64,000 bases of DNA. Origin: Acidobacteriota bacterium (GTDB lineage: Bacteria > Acidobacteriota > Vicinamibacteria > Vicinamibacterales > UBA2999). The notes below the pieces were generated by a model. The model worked only from the letters and a program-made list of their open reading frames with translations. It had not been told where the DNA came from and ran no database searches. Positions 8,715-20,234 of this stretch are shown here, piece after piece (the first letter of the stretch is position 1; each line of letters begins with the position of its first letter). The stretch lies in the NCBI GenBank assembly GCA_030650395.1, contig JAUSDY010000170.1:1-64000 (forward strand), written 5' to 3'. The translations under genes were made by a program, and so were the position numbers.

Positions 8715-10825
8715 GAATGAAAGCCGCGGCCTTCGGCGGCGCGCTTCTCCAGCAGCGCGGCCGGCTGCCAGTAATCGCCAAATTGTTCGCGATACTCCTT
8801 GACGCGTTCGAGCACGGTCGGCAGGCCCACGGTATCGGCGTAGAACATCGGGCCGCCTTTGTGGCGCGGATAGCCGAACCCGTAGCAGTAGACGGCGTCG
8901 ATGTCACTGGCGCGGGTGGCGTAGCCCTCTTCGATGATTCGCGCGCCTTCGTTGGCCAGCGCGGTCATGATCCGCGAAATGATCTCCTCGTTGGTCACCT
9001 TGCGGCGAGTGATACCGCGCTTGGCCGCCTCGGCCGCGGCGATCTCGTCGACCATCGGATCCGGGATGCGCGTGCGGCTGCCGGCCTCGTAGCGATACCA
9101 GCCGGCGCCGGTCTTCTGCCCGTACCGTCCCAGCTCGTAGAGCCGATCGGGGACTTCCGATTGAGGACCCTCTGCGCGCGTCTGCCCCGTGAGCTTCAAG
9201 TGTTGGCGGATGCGCCAGCCGACGTCGATGCCGGCGATGTCCTGCATGCCGAACGGGCCCACCGGCATGCCGAACTCGGTGAGCGCGCCGTCGATCTGAG
9301 AAACCGTCGCGCCCTCTTCGAGCAGCAGGTAGGCCTCGCGCATGTAATACGCGATCATCCGGTTGGCCACGAATCCGAAGCAGTTGCCGACGACGACGCC
9401 CACTTTGCCGAGCTTCTTCGCCAGCGCCAGCGACGTCGCGATCGCTTCCTTGCTGGTCTCTTTGCCGCGGACGATCTCCAGCAGCTTCATCACGTTCGCC
9501 GGGCTGAAGAAATGGTGGCCGATCACCTGAGCGGGTCGGCCGCTGGCTTGCGCAAACTCGTCGATGTCCAGCGTTGACGTGTTGGACGCCAGGATGCACG
9601 TCGGCTTGGTGACCTTTGCCAGTTCCGCGAACGTCGTCTTCTTCAAATCCATGTTCTCGAACACCGCCTCGACGACAATGTCGGCCTGATCGAAGCCGTC
9701 GTAGTTGGTGGTGGGCGTGATGAGCGCCATCGTGCGCGCCATGGCGTCGGCGGTCATGCGGCCCTTCGCCACGGACGATTCGTAATTCTTGCGGATCGTC
9801 GCCATGCCGCGCTGCACCGCGGCATCATCCACGTCTTTCAGCAGCACCGGAATGCCGGCATTGGCGTAGGCCATGGCAATGCCGCCGCCCATCGTGCCCG
9901 CGCCGATCACGGCCGCGCGCGCGATCGGCACCACCGGCGTGTCCTTCGGCACGTCGGGCACCTTCGCGGCCTCGCGATCCGCAAAGAACATGTGGACCAG
10001 CGCGCGACATTCCGTGGACGTCACGCAGTCGGCGAAGAGCTCGCGCTCGCGCGCCGAGCCCGCCTCGAAGTCGAGCGTGAACGCCGCCTCGATCGCATCG
10101 ATGGCCTTGAAGGGCGCCTGTAAGCCTTTCGCGGTGGCCGCGAGCGTTGTTCGCGCCGCCGCGCATGCCGCCACACCAGCGTTGCGGTCAGTCTTCGTCG
10201 TCAGATCCCGCGTCTTGCGGACTTCGCGGGCGGCCGCCCTCGCTCGCGCGAACTCGATGGCGCCATCCAGCAGGTTCCCGCTCACCACGTCATCGACGAT
10301 GCCGGCCGCCAGCGCCTTCGCGGCCGGAACCGGCTTGCCCGCGGTGCACATCTCGATCGCCAGCGCCGCCTCGCACAGGCGCGGCAGGCGCTGCGTGCCG
10401 CCGGCGCCGGGGATGATGCCGAGCAGCACTTCGGGCTGGCCGACCTTGGCGTCCGCGGCCATGACCCGGTAATGGCACGACATCGCGATTTCAAGGCCGC
10501 CGCCGAGCGCGTTGCCGTGGATGGCAGCGACGAGCGGTTTGGTGGCGTCTTCGATCCGCTTGAGCCGCGCGTGCATGGCTTCCGACCGTGCGAGCGACTG
10601 CTCGCGCGTCTTGATGGTGCCGAAGATCTTGATGTCGGCGCCGGCGATGAAGGTCGAGCCGTGGCCGATGAGGACCATGGCATCGGCGCCGGCATCGCCG
10701 TTGGCGCGCGCGACGGCTTCTTCGATGCCCTCGACCACGCCTGGGCCGAGTGCGTTAACGGGCGGATTGTCGACGGTGAGGATGGCGATGCGGTCGCGGA
10801 CTTCGTATCGAATGAGTTGTGACAT
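8711..10825 (-). CDS. fadJ: Bifunctional enoyl-CoA hydratase/3-hydroxyacyl-CoA dehydrogenase
   Basis: A 704-residue protein with the FadB/FadJ layout. The N-terminal crotonase domain (about 1-190) shows GNALGGGLEIAMSCHYR and GQPEVLLGIIPGAGGTQRL, which hold the two catalytic Glu residues. A linker leads to the NAD-binding domain with VIGAGTMGGGIAMAYANAG (about residue 310) and the catalytic His motif GHHFFSPANVMKLLE. It hydrates 2-enoyl-CoA and oxidises the 3-hydroxy product with NAD. Its 3' end overlaps the GTG of the oxidoreductase remnant and it follows livK by 6 nt, so it is part of the coupled minus-strand cluster. No FadA subunit is adjacent. FadJ rather than FadB is chosen from length only. 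Confidence 0.93.
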   Translation of the reverse strand: MSQLIRYEVRDRIAILTVDNPPVNALGPGVVEGIEEAVARANGDAGADAMVLIGHGSTFIAGADIKIFGTIKTREQSLARSEAMHARLKRIEDATKPLVAAIHGNALGGGLEIAMSCHYRVMAADAKVGQPEVLLGIIPGAGGTQRLPRLCEAALAIEMCTAGKPVPAAKALAAGIVDDVVSGNLLDGAIEFARARAAAREVRKTRDLTTKTDRNAGVAACAAARTTLAATAKGLQAPFKAIDAIEAAFTLDFEAGSARERELFADCVTSTECRALVHMFFADREAAKVPDVPKDTPVVPIARAAVIGAGTMGGGIAMAYANAGIPVLLKDVDDAAVQRGMATIRKNYESSVAKGRMTADAMARTMALITPTTNYDGFDQADIVVEAVFENMDLKKTTFAELAKVTKPTCILASNTSTLDIDEFAQASGRPAQVIGHHFFSPANVMKLLEIVRGKETSKEAIATSLALAKKLGKVGVVVGNCFGFVANRMIAYYMREAYLLLEEGATVSQIDGALTEFGMPVGPFGMQDIAGIDVGWRIRQHLKLTGQTRAEGPQSEVPDRLYELGRYGQKTGAGWYRYEAGSRTRIPDPMVDEIAAAEAAKRGITRRKVTNEEIISRIMTALANEGARIIEEGYATRASDIDAVYCYGFGYPRHKGGPMFYADTVGLPTVLERVKEYREQFGDYWQPAALLEKRAAEGRGFHS

Positions 10826-10831
10826 CGGCGC

Positions 10832-11992
10832 TTATTCGTTCTGTTTGAGGTACAGCGGAACGAACTTGCCGCCGACGACGTGCGCGGCGACCGTGGTTTG
10901 CATCATGTGCCCCGTAGCATCCACGCCGAGCAGCTCCGACGGCTTGAACTCATCGGGCAGCGTCCTGGCCGCTTCATCGGCGCGCGCATGGATGGCCCGC
11001 GCGTCGGTGGCGGTACCGGCCAGCTCCATCGCCCGCGCCAGAACGCGCATGGCGCCGTAGGTGAGGCTGACCTCTCGCGGCGGATCGCGATCGGCGCCTT
11101 TCTTCAGGTGATACTTCTCGACGAACCGCGCGGCGCGAAAATCGGGATGGTGCACCGTCGGCATCACGCCGACCGAGTTCTCGAGCATCGCCATCGGCAC
11201 CAGCTTGTTCATCTCTTCGAACTTGGCCTGGTCCATCACGACGAAGCCGCCCTTGAAGCCCTGTTCCCTCGCGGCTTTGATCACGAGCGCGGTCGCTTGC
11301 GACGGCCCGCCCACAAACAGCACGTCCGGCTTTTCCGACAGCGCCTTGCTCGCCACGCTCGAAAAATCCGTCGTCGTGTTGTAGTCGATCTCGTTGTTGG
11401 TCAGCACGGTGCCGCCCTTGGACTCCCATACTGCCGAGAAGCCCTTGGTCCACTCCTTGGCGTAGGCGTGCGCGCCGGGAATGCGGCCGAGACGCTTGCC
11501 CTTGCTGTCGATCATGGTCTGTGCGAACGCGTCGAAGTAGATCGGGTATTTCGGCGGGATCATCAGCGTCAGTGGATTGCCGCTTTCGAGAATCTGCGGC
11601 TCGCTGCTATACGCGCCGACGATGAAGGACGGCTCCGAGGCGTTGAAACCCTGGATGGCGAGGATGCCGCCGCTGTGCGGGCAGAACACGATCGGCGCGC
11701 TGTTCTGGTGGACCAGCCGCTTCGCGTTGGTCGCCGATTCGTTGGGGAAGTAGCGATCGTCGAGCGGGACGATCGCGATCTTGACATGCCGGCCGCCGAC
11801 CGACACGCCGCCGGCGTCGTTGATGTCCGCGGCCGCCATCTCGAGTCCATCGAGCACGTTTCGGCCGTAGAGCGCCGCGCCGCCGCTCAGCGGTCCGGTG
11901 AAGCCGATGGTGACGGTCTCGTTGCCGCCGCCGCTCGACGAGCAGGCCGCAGCCGCGACGAGGATCAGGGGCAGCGCACTTCGCAATCGCAT
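10832..11992 (-). CDS. livK: Branched-chain amino acid-type ABC transporter, substrate-binding lipoprotein
   Basis: The 386-residue product starts MRLRSALPLILVAAAACSSS, a lipoprotein signal with the lipobox Cys at residue 17. The remainder matches periplasmic ligand-binding proteins of the LivK/peripla_BP_6 type: VTIGFTGPLSGGAALYGRN, then VLDGLEMAAADINDAGGV. The chosen ATG lies 2 nt after the end of livF; longer readings of this frame run antisense-like through livF and are discarded. As the neighbours are a thiolester beta-oxidation set, the ligand may be a carboxylate or aromatic acid rather than leucine; that is inference from context. Confidence 0.88.
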   Translation of the reverse strand: MRLRSALPLILVAAAACSSSGGGNETVTIGFTGPLSGGAALYGRNVLDGLEMAAADINDAGGVSVGGRHVKIAIVPLDDRYFPNESATNAKRLVHQNSAPIVFCPHSGGILAIQGFNASEPSFIVGAYSSEPQILESGNPLTLMIPPKYPIYFDAFAQTMIDSKGKRLGRIPGAHAYAKEWTKGFSAVWESKGGTVLTNNEIDYNTTTDFSSVASKALSEKPDVLFVGGPSQATALVIKAAREQGFKGGFVVMDQAKFEEMNKLVPMAMLENSVGVMPTVHHPDFRAARFVEKYHLKKGADRDPPREVSLTYGAMRVLARAMELAGTATDARAIHARADEAARTLPDEFKPSELLGVDATGHMMQTTVAAHVVGGKFVPLYLKQNE

Positions 11993-11994
11993 CT

Positions 11995-12702
<708 letters not shown>

Positions 12703-12705
12703 GAG

Positions 12706-12862
12706 CGTTCCTCACGATGGTTCCCCACGACGGTTCCCCACGGGGGTTCCCCACGGGGGTTCCCCACGAAGGTTCCCGGCGAGGGTTCTCCGCCATCGTT
12801 CGAACGTTCGTGAGGAACCGCCGTGAGGAACCTCCGTCCGGAACCTTCGTGAGGAACCTTCG
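12706..12862. repeat. 13-bp repeat array, direct then inverted, between livG and livF
   Basis: Seven 13-bp units of the form GGTTCCCCACGNN run from 12706 to 12796, then about four units of the complementary form (GGAACC recurring every 13 bp at about 12814, 12827, 12840 and 12853) point the other way around CGTTCGAACG. The block fills the whole livG-livF gap and could fold into a long hairpin in the mRNA, possibly uncoupling livG from livF expression. Confidence 0.85.
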
Positions 12863-13618
12863 TCATTTGTGTCCCAAGTAGGCTTCGAGGACCGCGGGGT
12901 CGTTGCGGATCTCTTCCGGCGTGCCGTCGGCAATCTTTTTCCCGTAGTCGAGCACCATGATGCGCCGGCACAGGTGCATCACCATCTGCATCTGGTGCTC
13001 GATGAGGAGGACGGTGATACCGGTGGCCGCGATCTTTTCGACCAGCGCGATCAACCCGCGGGTCTGGTCAGCATTGATTCCGGCTGACGGCTCGTCGAGC
13101 AGCAGCAGTCGCGGCCGGGCCACGATCGCGAGCGCCATCGCGAGGCGCTTCTGTTGTTCCTGTGTCAGGTCGCGAGCGAGCCGCTCGGCCGAATCAGTCA
13201 GGCCGACAAACGCCAAAGTCTCGTGAGCGACCGCGTGCGCCTCATGCTCTTCGCGCGCCAGTCGTGCGCTGCGCACCAATGCGTCCCAGACGCCGGAGCT
13301 GGTCCGCTGCCGATAGCCGACGAGCACGTTTTCGAGCGCGGTGGCATCCCCGAACAGCGTCGTCGCCTGGAACGTGCGCGCGACGCCTCGCCGCGCTATG
13401 TGATGCGGCTGGAGATTGGTCACGTCCTCGCCATCGAACATGATGCGGCCGCTCGTCACGGGGAGCGCGCGGCTGATCAAATTGAAGAACGTGGTCTTGC
13501 CCGCGCCATTAGGGCCGATGATGCCCGTGATCGATCCGGCCTCGACGGCGAAATCCACTTCGTCGACCGCGCACAACCCCCCGAACGCTTTGCGAAGACG
13601 CAGGGCCTCGAGGAGCAT
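12863..13618 (-). CDS. livG: Branched-chain ABC transporter ATPase LivG
   Basis: A 251-residue ABC ATPase with Walker A GPNGAGKTTFFNLI, Walker B RLLLLDEPSAGINADQT and the H-loop LLIEHQMQMV. The signature region is LTQEQQKRLAMALAI, a degenerate form of the usual LSxGxQ, as in many LivG proteins. The C-terminal IRNDPAVLEAYLG is the classic LivG ending. Its ATG overlaps the TAA of livM by one base (TAATG), implying translational coupling. Confidence 0.92.
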   Translation of the reverse strand: MLLEALRLRKAFGGLCAVDEVDFAVEAGSITGIIGPNGAGKTTFFNLISRALPVTSGRIMFDGEDVTNLQPHHIARRGVARTFQATTLFGDATALENVLVGYRQRTSSGVWDALVRSARLAREEHEAHAVAHETLAFVGLTDSAERLARDLTQEQQKRLAMALAIVARPRLLLLDEPSAGINADQTRGLIALVEKIAATGITVLLIEHQMQMVMHLCRRIMVLDYGKKIADGTPEEIRNDPAVLEAYLGHK

Positions 13619-14598
13619 TACTTGTCACCCTTTTTGCTCGAGCCTGCCCTGAGCGAAGCTGACTCCGCTAGCGGAGTCGGCTGAGTCGAAGGGCGCCGGA
13701 ACACTCCGGCGAGACCCTTCGGCATAAAGAGAATCAATAACACCAAAGCCAATCCGAAGATCACCATCTGGTAGTGCTGCAGCACTTGCAGCACTTGCGA
13801 CAAGCCGTAGACGATGAACGTGCCGGCGACGGGGCCGACGACAGATCCGATGCCGCCGACCATCACGTAGAGCAGCGTGTTGAAGGTCATCTCGATGTTC
13901 GACGATTCGGGTCCCAGAAATCCGATGAAGCCCGCGTAGAGGCCGCCGGCGAGGCCGGCCAGCGCCGCCGAGATGGTGAACGCTAGCCGCTTGGCCGCCA
14001 TCACATCGAGGCCGATCGCCGCCGCCAGCGGCTCGCTCTCGCGCACCGCCACCATCGTGCGGCCGACCGGCGAGCGCAGCAGCCGCGTGGTCGCGACGAG
14101 CGTCAGCGCGAGGCAGACGAGCGCGAGATACGAGCGCGCGATGCCCGACTCGAAATGGATCGGGCCGATCGCACCCGGCCCCGGAATGCCGATGACCCCG
14201 ACGTGACCGTGCGTCAGCGATTCCCACTTCTGGATGATCAGGTTGATGATGAGCCCGACCGCCATCGTGAAAATCGCAAAGTAGTGGCCCTTGCTGCGAA
14301 GGCAGATCGAGCCGACAACAAATCCGATCACCGCGCTCAGCGCGATGCCCGCCGGCACGCCGGCCCAGAATGTCACGCCGGCCTTGGTGGCCAGCAGCGC
14401 CACCGTGTAGGCGCCGATGCCGAAGAAGCCGGCATGCGCCAGCGACAACTGACCGGCGAAGCCGAGAATGACGTTCAGCCCGCACGCCGAGATCGCGAAG
14501 ACATACGCCTGCGTGAGGATCTCGAGGTAGTACGCATTCGGTACGACAAGCGGCAGCACCACCGCGATCGCGAGCGCAGCACCGGCGCCGTACTTCAC
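13618..14598 (-). CDS. livM: Branched-chain ABC transporter permease LivM
   Basis: A 326-residue membrane protein with about nine hydrophobic segments. The family motif AGQLSLAHAGFFGIGAYT and the later GGIGSVVGPVAGTF are present. The last about 17 codons (TQPTPLAESASLRAGSS and on) are derived from a dispersed repeat of the CCCTTCGACTC family at 13643-13693, so the natural C-terminus has been replaced or lengthened after FMPKGLAGVFRR. The start overlaps the stop of livH by 4 nt. Confidence 0.92.
   Translation of the reverse strand: MKYGAGAALAIAVVLPLVVPNAYYLEILTQAYVFAISACGLNVILGFAGQLSLAHAGFFGIGAYTVALLATKAGVTFWAGVPAGIALSAVIGFVVGSICLRSKGHYFAIFTMAVGLIINLIIQKWESLTHGHVGVIGIPGPGAIGPIHFESGIARSYLALVCLALTLVATTRLLRSPVGRTMVAVRESEPLAAAIGLDVMAAKRLAFTISAALAGLAGGLYAGFIGFLGPESSNIEMTFNTLLYVMVGGIGSVVGPVAGTFIVYGLSQVLQVLQHYQMVIFGLALVLLILFMPKGLAGVFRRPSTQPTPLAESASLRAGSSKKGDK
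13643..13693 (-). repeat. CCCTTCGACTC...GCTCAGGGCAGG element inside livM
   Basis: Read on the minus strand: CCCTTCGACTCAGCC, inner palindrome GACTCCGC TA GCGGAGTC, then AGCTTCGCTCAGGGCAGG. It is translated in frame as the tail of LivM. Relatives are at 31087-31140, 34299-34352 and 36161-36250. Confidence 0.8.
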
Positions 14599-15455
14599 AC
14601 CGACTCCTTGAACAGCCCGCTCGGCTTGAACGTGAAGACCAACGCGAGCACCACAAACGCGACTAGATCCTGATAGGTCGCCGAGACGTAGGTGCCGCCG
14701 AGACTTTCGGCGAGTGCGAGCAGGTATCCGCCGACCAGGGCGCCCGGCACGCTGCCCATGCCGCCGAGGACGACGATGGCGAAGGCCTTGAGCGTGATCA
14801 TCGCGCCCATCGACGGATAGACGAGGCTGATCGGCGCGACCAGCGAGCCGGCAAACGCCGCCAGGCCGGCCGAGATCGCAAACGTGGTCATCGCCACGCG
14901 GTTGGTATCGATGCCAACCAGCAGCGCGCCCTCGCGGTTCTGTGCCGTCGCGCGAATGGCGGAACCGGCGATCGTGCGCGTCAGAAACAGCAGCAGCGCC
15001 ACCATCAGGACCGCCGCGGTGCCGAGCAGGATCAGCCGGTGTGCCGTCACCAGCAGGCCGAACACCGAGACGACGCCGCCATACGGCGACTCGAGGTGGC
15101 GGAACTCTTCGCCCCAGATGTTTTGCGCGACCGCCTCGAGAAACAGCATCACGCCGAGCGCGGCGATCATCGCGTTGACCGGAGAATCATTCCTGAGGGG
15201 GCGGAACACCAGCCGCTCCAGCGCCACGCCGGCGAGCGCCAGCACCGTGATCGACACCGCCATCGCGGCCCAATAGTTGAACCCGGCCGATGACATCAAT
15301 GTGTAGGAGAGGTAGGCGCCCCACATGTAGAGATGGCCGTGCGCGAAGTTCGGCACCTGCAGCGTGCCGTAGGTGAGCGTCAGCCCCAGCGCCACCAGGC
15401 TGTAGACGCTGCCGGTCACCAGGCCGTTCAGGATCTGTTGGGCGAGGAGCTCCAT
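14595..15455 (-). CDS. livH: Branched-chain ABC transporter permease LivH
   Basis: A 286-residue permease starting [20 protein letters not shown], the standard LivH opening, with about eight hydrophobic segments and the conserved [18 protein letters not shown] near the C-terminus. It forms the membrane channel with LivM. It is the first transporter gene of the minus-strand cluster. A 112-bp gap with a palindrome separates it from the MaoC gene. Confidence 0.92.
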   Translation of the reverse strand: MELLAQQILNGLVTGSVYSLVALGLTLTYGTLQVPNFAHGHLYMWGAYLSYTLMSSAGFNYWAAMAVSITVLALAGVALERLVFRPLRNDSPVNAMIAALGVMLFLEAVAQNIWGEEFRHLESPYGGVVSVFGLLVTAHRLILLGTAAVLMVALLLFLTRTIAGSAIRATAQNREGALLVGIDTNRVAMTTFAISAGLAAFAGSLVAPISLVYPSMGAMITLKAFAIVVLGGMGSVPGALVGGYLLALAESLGGTYVSATYQDLVAFVVLALVFTFKPSGLFKESV

Positions 15456-15519
15456 CGATTAGTGGAGCGTATCAACGAAATGGAAAGTCTCGAACATCGT
15501 TGCTCATCGAAGGTACTGG

Positions 15520-15540
15520 GGCCGTTCCGTAGGAACGGCC
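15520..15540. repeat. GGCCGTTCC palindrome
   Basis: Perfect 9-bp arms GGCCGTTCC and GGAACGGCC around GTA, followed by CGCTTTAG. It lies between the MaoC and livH genes. It has the look of the other dispersed palindromes, but CTTTAG is outside rather than in the centre. No U tract follows on the minus strand, so it is not a convincing terminator. Confidence 0.6.
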
Positions 15541-15567
15541 CGCTTTAGATGTCGAGCCTACACGCCA

Positions 15568-16019
15568 CTAGAGGTAGTAGCGGACCAGCCACTCGGCGGC
15601 GCAGCACGGCTTGGCGGCGCCGTCGCGCTCGACCAGCACACCCCAGGTCGCTTGCAGGCCGCCCTCCACCGCATCGAGCCGCTGCAGCGTGCAGCGGCCG
15701 CGCACGCGCGAGCCGGCCGGCAGCGCCGCCGGAAAGCGCACCTTGTTGAGCCCGTAATTGATGCTCATCCGCGTGCCTTCGACCGCGCCGACCGCGTCAC
15801 GCAACAGGCGGCTGACGAGCGAGAGGGTGAGAAAGCCATGCGCGATGGTGCCGCCATACGGTGAGTCCGTGCGCGCGCGCTCAGGGTCCACGTGGATCCA
15901 TTGGCGATCGCCCGTGACATCGGCGAATTGCGTGATCGCGTCCTGCGTCACCTCATGCCAGGGCGACAGCATCTCCTTGCCGACGAGGTCGGGTAAAGAC
16001 GCCGGGGTCACGGCTTCGG

Positions 16020-16023
<4 letters not shown>
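15568..16023 (-). CDS. MaoC-like (R)-hydratase
   Basis: A 151-residue hot-dog protein. The MaoC catalytic motif is visible: FADVTGDRQWIHVDPERA with the Asp and His of the D-x4-H type, followed by SPYGGTIAHGFLTLSL. It should hydrate 2-enoyl-CoA, and it matches nodN/MaoC proteins of this length. The start overlaps the stop of the acyl-CoA dehydrogenase by 4 nt (ATGA), so the dehydrogenase product may feed the hydratase directly. Confidence 0.9.
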
Positions 16024-17798
<1,775 letters not shown>

Positions 17799-17807
17799 GG
17801 GGCGGTA

Positions 17808-17813
17808 ACGATA
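17808..17813 (-). promoter_or_regulatory. Possible -10 box (TATCGT) of the acyl-CoA dehydrogenase cluster
   Basis: TATCGT lies 9 nt before the ATG at 17798 with no ribosome site between, the same arrangement as at 5344, 27819, 31151, 40178 and 62719. Suggests a leaderless transcript; inference only. Confidence 0.3.
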
Positions 17814-17837
17814 GCATCCGGCTCGCCGAAGTCACAA

Positions 17838-17869
17838 GGCGGAACAGGCAAGGGGCGGAACAGGCAAGG
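17838..17869. repeat. Two direct 16-bp repeats (GGCGGAACAGGCAAGG)
   Basis: Two identical adjacent copies at 17838-17853 and 17854-17869, in the 230-bp gap between the divergent acyl-CoA dehydrogenase and zinc-ribbon genes. Nothing else was recognised in that gap apart from the -10-like box. Confidence 0.8.
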
Positions 17870-18031
17870 GTAGTGGCATTGTTTACTTGACGGGTACTGG
17901 ATACCTTCGACTCGCCAGCTAACCACCGCTTGCACCCGACGGCGGCTGGCGCGATGATGAGCCGCAGCCTCGCGGTCGTCGCAGCGCAACCGAGCGCGCC
18001 ACGGCGGTGGGTCACTGCTGGAGGTTTAGGA

Positions 18032-18406
18032 TTGATTCGAGCCGCGCTCAAACGTTTGTGGCAGCTGTTTTCAGGAAAACCGTCCGAAATCGCGTTCGTT
18101 CGGGTTGAAATCCCCGAAGAGCGGCTGCGCGAGATGCTCCGCACCGGCGAGAAAGATCTTATCCTGCGAACAACGGCTAGTGGAGTGGTCCATGCAGCAT
18201 GCAAAGCGTGCAACCAGGCGCTTGATATTGCTGAGGACGAAGAGCTGCTGTGGTTCCGCTGCCCGATCTGCCGTCGCGTGAGTTTCAACGCGCTCGCGAA
18301 CGTTCAACGCGACGTCCACTTCGCGACTCAGGACGGAAAACCCTTCGAGTATGAAATCTCCTACATAGACAATTTGCCGCCCACGCTTCGGCCACCCTTT
18401 TCGTGA
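18032..18406 (+). CDS. Small zinc-ribbon protein of unknown function
   Basis: The product from TTG at 18032 has 124 residues. A zinc ribbon is visible as CKACNQALD and, 15 residues on, FRCPICRRVSF, giving two CxxC knuckles. The rest has no recognised domain; the N-terminal half contains IPEERLREMLRTGEKDLILR. The start was chosen because GGAGG (18020-18024) lies 7 nt before the TTG; the frame is open further upstream to 17930 but without support. It stands alone before the amidohydrolase gene. It may bind nucleic acid or a protein; not recognised. Confidence 0.6.
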   Translation: MIRAALKRLWQLFSGKPSEIAFVRVEIPEERLREMLRTGEKDLILRTTASGVVHAACKACNQALDIAEDEELLWFRCPICRRVSFNALANVQRDVHFATQDGKPFEYEISYIDNLPPTLRPPFS

Positions 18407-18469
18407 GAGTTGAACGCGGAAGAACGGACACCCTGTGCAGAACGCCGTATGTCTTCCTCGCTTGCAGTG

Positions 18470-19648
18470 ATGATGAATCGGCGCCAGTTTTGCTGCAGAG
18501 CCGCCGCGGGCGCTGCGATGCTCGCTCGAATTCCGACCGCATTCGCGGCGACCTACGATCTGCTCATCAAGGGTGGGCGTGTCATTGATCCCTCAGTCGG
18601 GCTCGACGGAGTTCGCGACGTGGGTATCGCCGGTGGCCGCATTGTGGCGGTCGAGGTCAACCTTGCGGGCGACGCCACCGACACGATTGACGCGCGCGGC
18701 CGGATCGTCGCGCCAGGCTTGATCGACATCCACTCCCACGCCGGCCGCACGAAGGAAGGCCCGCCGCTGTGCCTGCAGGATGGTGTGACAGGCTTTGTCG
18801 ATGGCGGATCGGGGGGAGCTGACAACATCGATCAAATCGCCGCCAACCTACGGGCAGCACCGCAAATCGGTCGCGCCCTGGTCAACATTGCGCGCACGGG
18901 GGTCGCCCCCGGCGGCGAATTGCACGACATCAATCGCGCCAACGTGTCCTTGGCGCAGGGCGCCATCGCCCGCAATCGCGATGTCGTCGTCGGTGTGAAG
19001 GCGCGACTGTCGGCGAACGTCGCCGGCCCTAACGATCTCGAAGCGCTACGGCGCGCGCAGGAGGCGGCCGGGCCCTTCAATCTCCCGGTCATGATCCACG
19101 TGGGCCAGAATTACTCGCCGATGCGCGCGATCCTGCCGTTGCTCAAGCGCGGCGACATCGTCACGCATCTGTACGCACCTGGTGCCAACGGCATCGTCGA
19201 CGAGAAGGGCAGCCTATTCCCGGACGTGGCGGCGGCGCGCCGCCGCGGCATTATTTTCGACTTTGGCCACGGAGTCACCGATCACTTCGACTGGGCCACG
19301 GTGGAGCGGGCCACGAAGCAGGGTTTCTGGCCCGACACCCTATCCACTGATTGGAACGTGATGTCGCGCACCACCGGCGTCGTTGACTTCCCGAATGTCA
19401 TGTCGAAGTTCATCATGTTGGGCATGCCGCTCAGTCAGGTCATCGCGTGTGCGACCGTCAATGCGGCACGCGTCTTCCCGGCATTTGATGACCGCGGGAC
19501 GCTGAACGTCGGCGCGCCGGCTGACGTGGCGATCATGGAGCTGCGGGACGGCAGTTTCGAATTCGTTGACAACTACAAAGGCACGCGCACCGGCCGGCAG
19601 CGGCTGTTCCCAATCGCGACCGTGCTCGCCGGCAAGCGCTTCAGGTAA
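18470..19648 (+). CDS. Exported amidohydrolase/deacetylase-like metallohydrolase
   Basis: The product of about 392 residues begins MMNRRQFCCRAAAGAAMLA, a Tat-type signal with NRRQF. The amidohydrolase core has LIKGGRVIDPSVG, the metal motif GLIDIHSHAG, the probable carbamylated Lys in VGVKARLS, HVGQ and the late Asp region DTLSTDWN. This fits the deacetylase/dihydroorotase-like group (EF_0837-like). It should hydrolyse an amide or acetylated amino compound outside the cytoplasm. ATGs at 18449 and 18473 are also possible starts; the twin arginine favours 18470-18473. The next gene starts 7 nt after the stop. Confidence 0.85.
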   Translation: MMNRRQFCCRAAAGAAMLARIPTAFAATYDLLIKGGRVIDPSVGLDGVRDVGIAGGRIVAVEVNLAGDATDTIDARGRIVAPGLIDIHSHAGRTKEGPPLCLQDGVTGFVDGGSGGADNIDQIAANLRAAPQIGRALVNIARTGVAPGGELHDINRANVSLAQGAIARNRDVVVGVKARLSANVAGPNDLEALRRAQEAAGPFNLPVMIHVGQNYSPMRAILPLLKRGDIVTHLYAPGANGIVDEKGSLFPDVAAARRRGIIFDFGHGVTDHFDWATVERATKQGFWPDTLSTDWNVMSRTTGVVDFPNVMSKFIMLGMPLSQVIACATVNAARVFPAFDDRGTLNVGAPADVAIMELRDGSFEFVDNYKGTRTGRQRLFPIATVLAGKRFR

Positions 19649-19655
19649 TTGGTCG

Positions 19656-20234
19656 ATGGAGAAGACGAAGTCCCGTATAACGATCCACATGGCGGCGAGT
19701 CTCGACGGTTTCATCGCTCGAAGAGACGGCAGCGTGGACTGGCTGGAGACCTCGGACACGTTTGAAGGCGGGGACACGATGGCCCCGGAGTTCGTCGAGG
19801 CGTTCCTCAAGACGATCGACTGCTACGTCATGGGGTCGCGAACCTATGAGACCGCATTGGATTTCGAGGCCAGGGGGCTGGGTTGGTCCTACGGCGACAA
19901 GCCGACCTTCGTCCTCACCAGTCGCGAGCTGCGGAAGGCCCGGGAGACCGTTGAGTTCTACTCGGGCGAGCTCGCGCGCTTGGTGGACGAGAGATTGAAG
20001 CCGAACTTCCGCAGCATCTGGTTCGTTGGAGGTGGTGAAGTATCCGGTGAATGCCTTCGCCTCGGACTGGCCGACGAAGTTCGCTATTCGATCATGCCCA
20101 TCCTGATTGGCGATGGAATCTCGTTCTTCGACTGGCTTGACAAGGACATCGCCCTGCACCTTGTAGAGGTGAAGACATACGAGAGCGGCATGGTGGCGCT
20201 TCGCTACGAGGTGCGTCGACCAAAGACCCTATGA
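19656..20234 (+). CDS. RibD C-terminal/dihydrofolate reductase family protein
   Basis: A 192-residue protein of the RibD_C (DHFR-like) family. It has ITIHMAASLDGFIARRDGS at the N-terminus, YVMGSRTYETAL in the middle and FVGGGEVSGECLRLGLADE, VRYSIMPILIGDG near the end. These small proteins bind NADPH; many are uncharacterised reductases. The frame is open upstream into the amidohydrolase, but the conserved strand begins right at this ATG. The stop overlaps the next start (ATGA). Confidence 0.88.
   Translation: MEKTKSRITIHMAASLDGFIARRDGSVDWLETSDTFEGGDTMAPEFVEAFLKTIDCYVMGSRTYETALDFEARGLGWSYGDKPTFVLTSRELRKARETVEFYSGELARLVDERLKPNFRSIWFVGGGEVSGECLRLGLADEVRYSIMPILIGDGISFFDWLDKDIALHLVEVKTYESGMVALRYEVRRPKTL

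Noticed and set aside
12706-12862. Possible CRISPR array or origin iterons
   Set aside because: 13-bp units are contiguous and reverse direction half-way, lie inside an operon, and there is no replication gene nearby.
15520-15540. Intrinsic terminator after the MaoC gene
   Set aside because: The stem is strong, but no T run follows on the minus strand and the operon seems to continue.
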